From CBDCWO01 sp965223405 (GTDB lineage: Bacteria; Bacteroidota; Bacteroidia; Chitinophagales; Saprospiraceae): a DNA stretch of 64,000 nt. Below the pieces are notes generated by a model. The model searched no databases and was not told the DNA's origin. It saw only the letters and a list, made by a program, of their open reading frames with translations. The translations under genes and the position numbers were made by a program. Positions 1 through 9,135 of this stretch are shown here, piece after piece. The DNA lies in assembly GCA_965223405.1 (NCBI GenBank), contig CBDCWO010000006.1:3472001-3536000 (forward strand). Reading direction: 5' to 3'. How positions within the stretch are numbered: the stretch's first letter is position 1; each line of letters starts with the position of its first letter.

Positions 1-1
1 A

Positions 2-1924
2 CTGATACCATTTTTGGAAAACGATGATGCTAACCGGGCATTGATGGGATCGAATATGCAACGACAGGCGGTACCCTTGATCAAGCCTGCAGCACCTATA
101 GTTGGAACTGGTCTGGAGGCTAAAGTAGCTTTGGATTCACGGATGCTTATTAATGCTGAGGGCCAGGGAATCGTCGAATACGTCGATGCCAACGAAATTG
201 TCATTCGCTACGACCGTAACGAAGAAGAGAAATTAGTTTCTTTTGAAGACAATTTGAAATCATACAAGTTGACTAAATTTGCCCGTACAAACCAGGGAAC
301 CTGTATCAATCTGAAACCCATTGTTAAAAAAGGTGACCGGGTAGAAAGAGGGACTATACTTTGTGATGGATATGCTACTGATAAAGGAGAGTTGGCTCTC
401 GGCCAGAATCTCAAAGTGGCTTTTATGCCGTGGAAGGGGTATAATTTTGAAGATGCTATTGTTATCTCAGAACGAGTAGTGCGTGAGGATGTATTCACCT
501 CCATTCATATCGAACATTTTGAAATGGATGTTAGAGATACCAAATTAGGTGAAGAGGAATTGACCAATGACATTCCTAACGTAAGTGAAGAGGCAACTAA
601 GGATCTCGATGAAAATGGGATTATCAGAGTTGGAGCCTGGATAGGGGAAGGAGATATACTTATTGGAAAAATTACTCCTAAAGGAGAGTCCGATCCTACA
701 CCTGAGGAAAAATTGCTACGCGCCATATTTGGAGATAAGGCCGGTGATGTAAAAGATGCTTCTCTTAAAGCACCTCCTTCTACCGAAGGTATTATTATAG
801 GTAAGCAATTGTTTGCGAGAGCAAAAAAAGATAAATTTCAAAAAGCACAGGAAAAAGATCTGTTGGCTAAATTGGAGGATCGACATGCCGTGTCCTTGAA
901 TGAATTGAAAACGGTCTTGATCGACAAATTGCTGGTTTTGGTTAAAAGTAATGTTTCTCAAGGTGTTCAGAATACCTTTAGAGAACAAGTATTACCGAAA
1001 GGAACCAAGTTTACGAAGCAGATACTTAACAAGGTAGACTTTACCCAAATTGACTATTCAAATTGGACCAGTGATGCCAAGACCAATGAATTGGTGATTC
1101 GACTACTGCATAATTACAACATTAAGTATAATGAAGAAGTCGGTAAGTACAAACGTGAAAAATACAATATCAGTATTGGAGATGAATTGCCGGCTGGTGT
1201 GTTGAAGTTGGCCAAAGTCTATGTAGCTAAGAAGCGAAAGTTAAAAGTAGGTGATAAGATTGCCGGTAGACATGGTAACAAGGGTATCGTCTCAAAAATT
1301 GTTCGAATCGAAGATATGCCCTTCCTTGAAGATGGTACCGCAGTTGATATAGTACTTAATCCATTGGGTGTACCTTCCCGAATGAACTTAGGTCAGATCT
1401 TTGAATCTGTATTGGGATGGGCAGGTCAAAAGATGGAGATGAAATTTGCCACTCCGATTTTTGATGGAGCCACAACCGGTGAAATAGAAAAACATATCAA
1501 CGAAGCAGACCTTCCTGATTTGGGTCAGACATACCTGTATGATGGAGAGACCGGAGAACGATTCCATCAACAGGCGACAGTTGGTGTCATCTATATGTTG
1601 AAATTGTATCACATGGTTGATGACAAAATGCATGCTCGTTCCATTGGCCCATATTCCTTGATTACTCAACAACCATTAGGAGGAAAGGCCCAATTTGGAG
1701 GACAACGTTTTGGAGAGATGGAGGTGTGGGCTTTGGAAGCATTTGGGGCGGCAAATATCTTGCAGGAATTATTGACCATCAAGTCAGATGATATTATCGG
1801 GAGAGCTAAAGCATATGAAGCAATCGTCAAAGGCGATAATCTTCCCGAGCCAAATATTCCTGAGTCCTTTAATGTATTGATCCACGAATTACGTGGACTA
1901 GCTCTAGATGTCAAATTTGACTAA
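2..1924 (+). CDS. rpoB: RNA polymerase beta subunit, C-terminal half (5' end outside window)
   Basis: Catalytic beta subunit of RNA polymerase. The reading frame is already open at base 2 (L-I-P-F-L-E-N-D-D...), so the gene begins upstream; 640 codons are present, about half of a normal Bacteroidota RpoB. Visible family blocks are NRALMGSNMQRQAV at the start, the GDKIAGRHGNKG lysine/histidine block near the active centre, and the C-terminal GGKAQFGGQRFGEMEVWALEA block that contacts beta-prime. The stop TAA lies 46 bp before rpoC, so the two are co-transcribed. The rifampicin-binding region would lie upstream and cannot be judged. Confidence 0.98.
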   Translation: MIPFLENDDANRALMGSNMQRQAVPLIKPAAPIVGTGLEAKVALDSRMLINAEGQGIVEYVDANEIVIRYDRNEEEKLVSFEDNLKSYKLTKFARTNQGTCINLKPIVKKGDRVERGTILCDGYATDKGELALGQNLKVAFMPWKGYNFEDAIVISERVVREDVFTSIHIEHFEMDVRDTKLGEEELTNDIPNVSEEATKDLDENGIIRVGAWIGEGDILIGKITPKGESDPTPEEKLLRAIFGDKAGDVKDASLKAPPSTEGIIIGKQLFARAKKDKFQKAQEKDLLAKLEDRHAVSLNELKTVLIDKLLVLVKSNVSQGVQNTFREQVLPKGTKFTKQILNKVDFTQIDYSNWTSDAKTNELVIRLLHNYNIKYNEEVGKYKREKYNISIGDELPAGVLKLAKVYVAKKRKLKVGDKIAGRHGNKGIVSKIVRIEDMPFLEDGTAVDIVLNPLGVPSRMNLGQIFESVLGWAGQKMEMKFATPIFDGATTGEIEKHINEADLPDLGQTYLYDGETGERFHQQATVGVIYMLKLYHMVDDKMHARSIGPYSLITQQPLGGKAQFGGQRFGEMEVWALEAFGAANILQELLTIKSDDIIGRAKAYEAIVKGDNLPEPNIPESFNVLIHELRGLALDVKFD

Positions 1925-1970
1925 GTGCTGAATCAACCATATTATTTAAAAATCTTTAGATCTCATCAAT

Positions 1971-4900
1971 ATGCCATTCAAAAAGAAATCTGATAATCAA
2001 ACACAACCGTTCGACGCAATTACCATCAGCCTTTGTTCGCCGGATGATATTCTGGAAAGATCATTCGGTGAGGTACTGAAGCCCGAGACTATTAATTATC
2101 GGTCTTACAAACCGGAAAGGGATGGATTGTTTTGTGAACGAATATTTGGACCTGTCAAAGATTATGAATGTTATTGTGGAAAATATAAACGAATCCGGTA
2201 CAAGGGTATCGTTTGTGACCGATGTGGAGTAGAAGTTACTGAGAAAAAAGTTAGACGTGAACGGATGGGTCATATCAAGCTGGTGGTTCCAGTGGTTCAT
2301 ATTTGGTTTTTTAAATCCTTACCAAACAAAATTGGCTACTTACTTGGATTGAGTTCTAAGAAACTGGAATCCATAATTTATTACGAGAGGTATGTGGTCA
2401 TTCAACCTGGGGTTGCAGAGGCCAACGGTATTTCAGAGTTGGATTTAATTACAGAAGAAGAATATTTTGAAATTTTAGATTCTTTGCCCAAAGACAATCA
2501 TTTGTTGGATGATACAGACCCCAATAAATTCATTGCCAAAATGGGGGCAGAGTCGGTCAAGGACTTGTTGGAACGATTGGATCTAGCTCAACTTTCATAT
2601 GACCTTCGTCATAAAGCAGCAAATGAAACTTCTCAACAAAGAAAATCAGAGGCTCTAAAACGACTAAGAGTTATTGAGGCGTTTAGGGATGCCAACGAGA
2701 CTAGAGAAAACAAACCGGAATGGGCAATTATCCAATATTTACCTGTGATCCCTCCCGAATTAAGACCCCTCGTGCCGTTAGATGGTGGTCGCTTTGCCAG
2801 TTCGGATCTCAACGATCTTTATCGCAGAGTGATTATCCGGAATAACCGTTTGAAGCGATTGTTGGAGATCAAAGCTCCTGAAGTGATCCTGCGTAACGAA
2901 AAGCGGATGTTGCAGGAGGCAGTAGATTCGTTGTTTGATAATTCCCGCAAGTCCAATGCGGTTAAAGCCGAGGGCGGTCGAGCTTTAAAATCTCTCAGTG
3001 ATATTCTTAAAGGAAAGCAAGGAAGATTTCGCCAGAATCTATTGGGTAAGCGAGTTGATTATTCCGGTCGTTCAGTAATTGTGGTCGGACCGGATCTGAA
3101 ATTGCATGAATGCGGTTTACCAAAAGGCATGGCTGCCGAATTGTTTAAACCATTTGTGATTCGGAAACTGATAGAGCGAGGTATCGTAAAAACCGTAAAA
3201 TCGGCCAAAAAACTGGTGGACCGCAAGGACCCAGTGATCTGGGAGATTCTCGAGAATATATTAAAAGGACATCCCGTATTGCTCAATCGGGCTCCGACAC
3301 TTCACCGACTTTCGATCCAGGCATTTCAGCCAAGAATGGTGGAGGGAAAAGCCATTCAATTGCACCCACTCGTGTGTGGTGCATTTAATGCGGATTTTGA
3401 TGGAGACCAGATGGCAGTGCATGTACCTTTGAGTCATGCTGCCATCCTTGAAGCTCAAATGCTGATGTTAGCGAGCCATAATATGCTTAATCCCCAGGAC
3501 GGATCGCCAATTACTCTACCTTCGCAGGACATGGTGTTAGGCTTGTACTATTTGACTAAGGAGAGGAGATCTGAGGGGGATATCAAAGTATTGGGTGAAG
3601 GAAGAATATTCTATTCTGAAGAAGAAGTATTGATTGCATATAACGAAGAACAGGTAGACCTGCACGCGCCTATACAGGTTAGAGCTCAGGTTGAAAACGA
3701 GGAAGGAGAGTCGGAATTTAAGAGGATTGAGACTACGGTCGGAAGAGTACTCTTCAACAGTATGATTCCTGAGAATGTGCCGTTTGTCAACCAACTATTG
3801 ACCAAAAAGTCATTGAAGAAAATTATTGGTAACATTATTGAGCGTACTGATTTTCCTACTACGGCTAAATTCCTGGATGAAATTAAAGAAATGGGGTTCT
3901 GGTGGTCGTTCCGGGGTGGATTGTCATTTAATTTAGGAGACTTGATCACACCAAGTGTGAAGGCAAAAACCCTGACACAAGCACAGGAAGAGGTCGATGA
4001 AGTATGGGAAAATTACAATCTGGGACTGATTACCAATAACGAAAGATACAACCAGATCATTGATAAGTGGACCTATGCCGATAATAAGATTACCGATAAT
4101 TTGATGAAGGAATTATCGGAACACAAGCAAGGCTTTAATTCCGTGTATATGATGCTTCATTCCGGAGCTCGTGGATCCAAACAGCAAATCAAACAGTTGT
4201 GTGGATTGAGAGGATTGATGGCCAAGCCGAGAAAATCAGGAGATACCGGAGCCGCGATTATTGAAAATCCTATTCTGTCAAACTTTTTGGAGGGATTGTC
4301 GGTTCAGGAATATTTTATATCCACCCACGGTGCACGTAAAGGTCTGGCAGATACGGCCCTTAAGACAGCCGATGCCGGTTATTTGACACGGCGATTGGTA
4401 GATGTTTCTCAGGATGTCATTATTACGGAAGAGGATTGTAATACCCTGCGCGGTATTGAAGTAAGTGCATTGAAGGATAATGAGAAAATTATCGAAACAC
4501 TTTCTTCCAGGATAATGGGACGGTTTACTCTACATGATGTTTATCATCCGGTCACCGATGAAATCATCCTTCAGGGGGGAGAGTATATTAATACCAAGAC
4601 TTCGCAGTATATAGAAGATGCTGGAATTGAGATGGTTGCCATTCGATCTGTTCTCACTTGTGAAACGGAACGGGGAGTATGTACCAAGTGTTATGGTAAA
4701 AATCTGGCCACCGGAAGAATTACTGAACAAGGGGACGCAGTTGGAATTATTGCAGCTCAGAGCATTGGAGAACCGGGTACCCAGCTTACCCTTCGTACAT
4801 TCCACGTTGGAGGTATCGCATCGGTATCAAAGTCCGAATCCGAATTGGTATCCAAATTCGATGGTAAGATTGAATTTGACGGAATCCGAATTACCGAATA

Positions 4901-6266
4901 TGAAGGTGATGAGGCCAAAAAAGATGTAGTTCTTTCCAGATCAGGAGAATTAAAAATCGTCGATCCAAAATCGCCGAAAGTATATGTAACCCACCATATT
5001 CCTTACGGGTCAACACTTATGGTCAAAGAAGGAGATACCATAAAACGAGGAGATATTATTTGTGAATGGGATCCGTTTAATGCGGTGATTGTATCCGAAT
5101 TTGGAGGCATCGTTCGATACGATGATATCGAAGAAGGAGAGACATTCCGCATCGAACGGGATGATCAGACCGGATATGCCGAAAAAGTAATCATCGAGTC
5201 TAAGAGCAAGAAAAAGATCCCGACCATTACCATTATCAGTCCGGAAGGAGATGAACTGAAAAGTTACAACCTACCGGTAGGAGGATATATTTCTTCAGAA
5301 AATGGATCTGAGGTCAAACCCGGAGAGACCATAATGAAGATACCCAGGAAATTAGGAAAGATCCAGGACATCACCGGTGGACTGCCGCGGGTAACGGAGT
5401 TGTTTGAAGCTCGTAATCCATCCAATCCGGCTGTAGTTTCTGAAATTGACGGTATTGTTTCCTTCGGCAAGATAAAACGAGGAAACCGGGAAGTTTTTGT
5501 CGAAGATGAAAAGTCGGGACAAAAACGAAAATATTTAATTGGAATGTCGAAGCACCTTTTGGTACAGGAAGGGGATTTTGTGAGAGCAGGAACCTCATTG
5601 TCTGATGGAGCCATTGCTCCGGTGGATATTCTGGGCATCAAAGGGCCATTTGCCGTACAGTATTATCTGGTAAATGGAGTACAGGAAGTTTACCGATCTC
5701 AAGGGATCAACATTAACGATAAGCATATCGAGGTAATTGTTCGTCAAATGATGAAGAGAGTCCAAATTGAAGATCCGGGTGATACGAATTTCCTGGAAGG
5801 GGAAGCCGTAGAAAAATTTGAATTCCTGCATCAGAATGATTGGATCTATGATAAGAAGTTTATCGTGGATGCCGGAGACTCAGAACATTACAAAGCTGGC
5901 CAGATACTTACCATCCGCCAGTTACGAGAAGAAAATTCTCAGTTGAAGAGAAATGATAAAAAGATAATGGAATTTAGGGATGCTATGCCGGCTACTTCCA
6001 GTTCTTTGTTGCAGGGTATTACCCGGGCTTCGTTAGGAACAAGTAGTTGGATATCCGCAGCTTCCTTCCAGGAAACGACGAAAGTGTTAAGCAAAGCGGC
6101 AATGGGTGCCAAGAAGGACTTTTTAATGGGATTGAAAGAAAACGTGATAGTGGGTAAGAGAATCCCGGCTGGTACCGGATTGCGACGATTTGATAAACTC
6201 CTGGTAACCCATGAATCCATTCAGGAAAATCAATTCGTAATGGAAGAGGAAGAAGTCGAGTTTTGA
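1971..6266 (+). CDS. rpoC: RNA polymerase beta-prime subunit
   Basis: Catalytic beta-prime subunit, 1431 aa, the usual full length for Bacteroidota. In order: N-terminal zinc ribbon (CYCGKYKR...CDRCG, residues ~67-85), the Mg-binding catalytic loop NADFDGDQM (~473-481), bridge and trigger helix regions (GARGSKQQIKQL near 730; IGEPGTQLTLRTFH near 930), the second zinc cluster CETERGVCTKC (~896-906), and a long C-terminal jaw/clamp ending in an acidic tail. Second gene of the rpoB-rpoC operon; an intrinsic terminator follows 25 bp after the stop. Confidence 0.99.
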   Translation: MPFKKKSDNQTQPFDAITISLCSPDDILERSFGEVLKPETINYRSYKPERDGLFCERIFGPVKDYECYCGKYKRIRYKGIVCDRCGVEVTEKKVRRERMGHIKLVVPVVHIWFFKSLPNKIGYLLGLSSKKLESIIYYERYVVIQPGVAEANGISELDLITEEEYFEILDSLPKDNHLLDDTDPNKFIAKMGAESVKDLLERLDLAQLSYDLRHKAANETSQQRKSEALKRLRVIEAFRDANETRENKPEWAIIQYLPVIPPELRPLVPLDGGRFASSDLNDLYRRVIIRNNRLKRLLEIKAPEVILRNEKRMLQEAVDSLFDNSRKSNAVKAEGGRALKSLSDILKGKQGRFRQNLLGKRVDYSGRSVIVVGPDLKLHECGLPKGMAAELFKPFVIRKLIERGIVKTVKSAKKLVDRKDPVIWEILENILKGHPVLLNRAPTLHRLSIQAFQPRMVEGKAIQLHPLVCGAFNADFDGDQMAVHVPLSHAAILEAQMLMLASHNMLNPQDGSPITLPSQDMVLGLYYLTKERRSEGDIKVLGEGRIFYSEEEVLIAYNEEQVDLHAPIQVRAQVENEEGESEFKRIETTVGRVLFNSMIPENVPFVNQLLTKKSLKKIIGNIIERTDFPTTAKFLDEIKEMGFWWSFRGGLSFNLGDLITPSVKAKTLTQAQEEVDEVWENYNLGLITNNERYNQIIDKWTYADNKITDNLMKELSEHKQGFNSVYMMLHSGARGSKQQIKQLCGLRGLMAKPRKSGDTGAAIIENPILSNFLEGLSVQEYFISTHGARKGLADTALKTADAGYLTRRLVDVSQDVIITEEDCNTLRGIEVSALKDNEKIIETLSSRIMGRFTLHDVYHPVTDEIILQGGEYINTKTSQYIEDAGIEMVAIRSVLTCETERGVCTKCYGKNLATGRITEQGDAVGIIAAQSIGEPGTQLTLRTFHVGGIASVSKSESELVSKFDGKIEFDGIRITEYEGDEAKKDVVLSRSGELKIVDPKSPKVYVTHHIPYGSTLMVKEGDTIKRGDIICEWDPFNAVIVSEFGGIVRYDDIEEGETFRIERDDQTGYAEKVIIESKSKKKIPTITIISPEGDELKSYNLPVGGYISSENGSEVKPGETIMKIPRKLGKIQDITGGLPRVTELFEARNPSNPAVVSEIDGIVSFGKIKRGNREVFVEDEKSGQKRKYLIGMSKHLLVQEGDFVRAGTSLSDGAIAPVDILGIKGPFAVQYYLVNGVQEVYRSQGININDKHIEVIVRQMMKRVQIEDPGDTNFLEGEAVEKFEFLHQNDWIYDKKFIVDAGDSEHYKAGQILTIRQLREENSQLKRNDKKIMEFRDAMPATSSSLLQGITRASLGTSSWISAASFQETTKVLSKAAMGAKKDFLMGLKENVIVGKRIPAGTGLRRFDKLLVTHESIQENQFVMEEEEVEF

Positions 6267-6291
6267 TTTCAGTAAATATTATATAGAATCA

Positions 6292-6323
6292 AAAAGCCAT
6301 TGGTGAAAACGAATGGCTTTTTT
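6292..6323 (+). terminator. Intrinsic terminator of rpoBC
   Basis: A perfect 10-bp stem (AAAAGCCATT at 6292-6301 with AATGGCTTTT at 6312-6321) encloses the 10-nt loop 6302-6311 and runs into a T tract, 25 bp after the rpoC stop codon. A diverged copy of the same sequence occurs at about 7325-7385. Confidence 0.9.
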
Positions 6324-6327
6324 GTTG

Positions 6328-6395
6328 GTGCGCCAGGTATGGCGCATATAACGGGTGCAAGTCTCAAGGTCACCCGGTAAGGATTACTAGAAGAA
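6328..6395 (+). mobile_element. Possible 5' stub of a group II intron after the rpoC terminator
   Basis: Directly after the terminator T tract the sequence reads GTGCG, the consensus first bases of bacterial group II introns. It forms a GCGCC/GGCGC hairpin (6330-6334 with 6341-6345), then an ACGGGTG...CACCCGGT stem (about 6351-6378), as in the first helices of domain I. Class IIC introns are known to insert just downstream of intrinsic terminators. No reverse transcriptase, domain V or intron 3' end was found downstream, so this would be a truncated relic. The identification is by eye and uncertain. Confidence 0.4.
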
Positions 6396-6791
6396 TTGAT
6401 AAAAACTGGTCAAAAAATAGAAAAATGGCTACAACTTATGTGGTGGAGCATAAAAGTAGGTATGTCTTTATTCAATACTATAGAAAAGCGACATTACAAA
6501 ACAGTCAAGTTTAAACACATTTATTTAAATAGTTATTGGAATATATGTTCAATTGTAAGAGGAAATTGGGATCTGCCATACAAATTGTATTAAAATTCTA
6601 CTACAGGAATCTAATGTGTCGAGATCTAATTATTTTGTAATTTATTCCCCATAATCGAACGGATTTATACCTATAATATGGGATTCCCGAAAAATGACAC
6701 ATGATGTCCTCCTGTCTTCCACAGGCGGGGTGAACTGCCTATTGTCGGTGACATATTTTGTCATTTAGGTTACGGGTAAGTAAGGAAAAAA
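6396..6791. other. Non-coding stretch, no gene recognised
   Basis: AT-rich sequence between the rpoC terminator region and the SRPBCC gene. A 65-codon open frame at 6396-6593 has no recognisable domain or ribosome binding site and lies inside the possible intron relic. A partly self-complementary GACACATGATG...GTGACATATTTTGTC segment sits at about 6695-6765 ahead of the SRPBCC gene. Nothing else was recognised. Confidence 0.5.
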
Positions 6792-7217
6792 ATGAAACAA
6801 AGAAAAATGATGATAACAGTTGAAACAAAAATTAAGGCACCAATTTCGAAAGTTTGGGAAAATTGGACCAAGCCAGAACACATTGTAAATTGGAATTATG
6901 CAACTGATGAATGGCATTGCCCAACTGCTAGCAATGACTTGAAACCTAGGGGGAAATTTAATTGGCGAATGGAAGCCAAAGACGGAAGCATGGGATTTGA
7001 TTTCACAGGAGTTTATGACCAGGTAATCGAAAATGAAACAATCAGCTATACCATGTCAGACGGACGAAAAGTGGAAATCACATTTACTGAAATAATCGGT
7101 GAAGTTAAATTATCGGAATCTTTTGAAGCCGAAGGGACAAGTTCAGATGAAATGCAAAGAGCTGGATGGCAATCAATTCTCGAAAACTTTAAAGAATACG
7201 TAGAATCAAATCAATAA
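6792..7217 (+). CDS. SRPBCC (AHSA1-like) domain protein
   Basis: 141 aa, a single START/Bet v1-like fold of the AHSA1 type. Features are the opening beta strand with KIKAPISKVWENWTKPEHI, the W-N-Y and GKFNWRMEAKDGS strands, and the closing helix GWQSILENFKEYVES. Such proteins bind hydrophobic ligands in a cavity; the ligand cannot be read from sequence. The ATG at 6792 follows an AAGGAAAAA purine run; Met6 and Met7 are alternative starts. It stands alone, flanked by repeats. A distant relative is at 25575. Confidence 0.85.
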   Translation: MKQRKMMITVETKIKAPISKVWENWTKPEHIVNWNYATDEWHCPTASNDLKPRGKFNWRMEAKDGSMGFDFTGVYDQVIENETISYTMSDGRKVEITFTEIIGEVKLSESFEAEGTSSDEMQRAGWQSILENFKEYVESNQ

Positions 7218-7552
7218 CATCATTTTAATGGAAAAAGGAATTCAGTTTAATTCATTTGATGATTACATGGAATGCCAACCCTTTAAGTGGCTTGTGGTGT
7301 CAATTTAGGAAAGACATAGGAATTGAATAGAGATTTAAAAAAGCCTTTGGTGAAAACGAATGGCGTTTTGATTTGACACTAGGTATCTTGTAGGACCTCT
7401 TTGTTCCATACTCGACTTTTTTCATATTTACAATTACAAAAATTTATTCGTAATTATGTCTTATTCTTTATGGAGCTGAAACAAAGCCAATAAAACGGAT
7501 ACCGAACCTTAGCGGTTTTTTCTATATGGTTCGCAACAAAAAAAGCGTATAA
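7218..7552. other. Intergenic region with decayed copy of the rpoC terminator
   Basis: 335 bp without a gene. The part from about 7325 to 7385 is a diverged repeat of 6281-6345. It keeps the core CCTTTGGTGAAAACGAATGG and the following AGGTAT, but the stem now has mismatches. The remainder is AT-rich and must hold the promoter of the sulfatase gene; no clear TTTG/TAnnTTTG pair was assigned. Confidence 0.55.
7325..7385 (+). repeat. Diverged second copy of the rpoC terminator/boundary sequence
   Basis: Aligned by eye with 6281-6345. The two copies share the ATAGA...AAAAAGCC stretch, the exact TTGGTGAAAACGAATGGC block and downstream AGGTAT. They flank the SRPBCC gene in direct orientation about 1 kb apart, as expected if a segment was inserted or duplicated there. 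Substitutions in the stem make this copy a weaker terminator. Confidence 0.65.
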
Positions 7553-9004
7553 ATGAATACAACAACAAATCAACTTAAATTAATCCTTTTAGGGCTTTTA
7601 TTTGTATCTTATTTTTCATGCCAGAATGAGAAACGGCCTCCAAATATCATTTTCATCATGGCTGATGACCATAGTGTAGGAGCTACTGGTGTATATGGTA
7701 ATTCGTTAATGGCAACACCAAACATTGATAAGTTGGCAGACCAGGGTATGAGATTCAATAACTGTTTTAATGTAGTCTCTCTTTGTGGTCCGAGTAGGGC
7801 ATCAATCCTTACAGGAAGGTTCAGCGTGCATAATGGGTACAGGAATAACGGTGACAGCCTTGACCGAAGCCTGTTAACTTTCCCAAAGCTGTTACAACAA
7901 GCTGGTTATGAAACAGCGGTGATCGGTAAATGGCACCTCGTATCACAACCTGCCGGATTCGATTATTATAATGTGATACCCTATCAAGGACAATTCTTTG
8001 ACTGCCGAATGAAAGAAACAGGCGAGGAGTGGCAAAATGGTAGAAAAGGAGGTATTGTGCAAGAAGGTTATCTTACGGAAGTAATTACGAATAATGCCAT
8101 TGACTGGTTGAAAGAGAGAGAAAAAGAGAAACCCTTCTGTCTGCTTGTGCATCACAAAGCACCTCATGGGCCTTATCATTATCCTAAACGGTATGAGAAA
8201 ATATTTGCAGATACTTCACTACCCGAACCTGAAAATTTTTACGATAATTTCGAAGGCAAGAATTCAGAATTAGTAAATGGTACTTGTAAATATTCAAAAT
8301 TGTCGGCTATTCATCCCGGGCATATTAATGAAAATGTTCCTGAATCGGTTGAAAGGGGAACAATGGATTATAAAAAATGGGCATATCAAAGTATAATAAG
8401 AGGGTACTACCGGCTTGTTGCAGCATTGGATGAAAACATTGGAAGACTAATCGATTTTGTCGATAATACGGGATTGAAGGAAAATACGATTGTAGTATAT
8501 ACCTCTGATAATGGATGGTTTATGGGTGACCATGGATTATTTAATAAAATGTGGATGTATGACGAGTCATTGCGGGTGCCTTTGATTATTCGTTATCCCA
8601 AGAAAATTAAACAAGCTGCTGTTTCCAATGCATTTGTTTCAGTACTTGATTTTGCTCCAACTTTTCTTGATTATGCCGGCATAGAAAAGCCTATAGAATT
8701 CCAAGGACAGTCTATTAAACCGATTCTCGGTGGTTACAGGCCTGATGATTGGCAATCAGCTCACTTTTACCACTATTTTGGACAGTTTGAGGTACCCTCA
8801 CATTACGGAGTCCGCACAAAAGATTATAAGCTAATTCATTTTTACGAAACAGAAAAAGAACCCAAATGGGAATTATATGATCTGAGAAAGGATCCCAAAG
8901 AAATGGTTAATTTATTTCATGATGCGGGATACATGAATGTTTTTACGAATATGAAATCTCTATTGCACGAAAAACGGAAACAATATGAAGCTGTCAACCA
9001 GTGA
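7553..9004 (+). CDS. Sulfatase, lipoprotein
   Basis: 483 aa type I sulfatase of the alkaline phosphatase superfamily. The N-terminus is a lipoprotein signal with Cys23 (LFVSYFSC). Metal-binding Asp38-Asp39 lie in IIFIMADD, and the CGPSRASILTG signature carries Cys78, the residue converted to formylglycine in Cys-type sulfatases. GKWHL (~125-129) and the later TSDNGWFMGDHG metal/substrate block are present. It probably removes sulfate from host, algal or matrix polysaccharides at the cell surface. No formylglycine-generating enzyme gene is nearby, so maturation must rely on a distant one. ATG chosen because the signal peptide follows at once. Confidence 0.93.
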   Translation: MNTTTNQLKLILLGLLFVSYFSCQNEKRPPNIIFIMADDHSVGATGVYGNSLMATPNIDKLADQGMRFNNCFNVVSLCGPSRASILTGRFSVHNGYRNNGDSLDRSLLTFPKLLQQAGYETAVIGKWHLVSQPAGFDYYNVIPYQGQFFDCRMKETGEEWQNGRKGGIVQEGYLTEVITNNAIDWLKEREKEKPFCLLVHHKAPHGPYHYPKRYEKIFADTSLPEPENFYDNFEGKNSELVNGTCKYSKLSAIHPGHINENVPESVERGTMDYKKWAYQSIIRGYYRLVAALDENIGRLIDFVDNTGLKENTIVVYTSDNGWFMGDHGLFNKMWMYDESLRVPLIIRYPKKIKQAAVSNAFVSVLDFAPTFLDYAGIEKPIEFQGQSIKPILGGYRPDDWQSAHFYHYFGQFEVPSHYGVRTKDYKLIHFYETEKEPKWELYDLRKDPKEMVNLFHDAGYMNVFTNMKSLLHEKRKQYEAVNQ

Positions 9005-9135
9005 ACGGGTTATCATAGTTCGGAGAAGTATCAAAAGAATCAATTGCTAACGCCTGGTTTATCTATAATAGCCAGCGTGTTATGTTGTATTTTCACGAAG
9101 TCAATTTTTGATTTTAATGAAACAAGAAGAATAAT

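Noticed and set aside
4618..4929. 103-codon frame inside rpoC
   Set aside because: It is a shadow of the highly conserved rpoC reading frame, which shows the zinc cluster there.
6396..6593. 65-codon open frame after the rpoC terminator
   Set aside because: No domain, no ribosome binding site, lies within possible intron relic and AT-rich spacer; codon pattern not gene-like.
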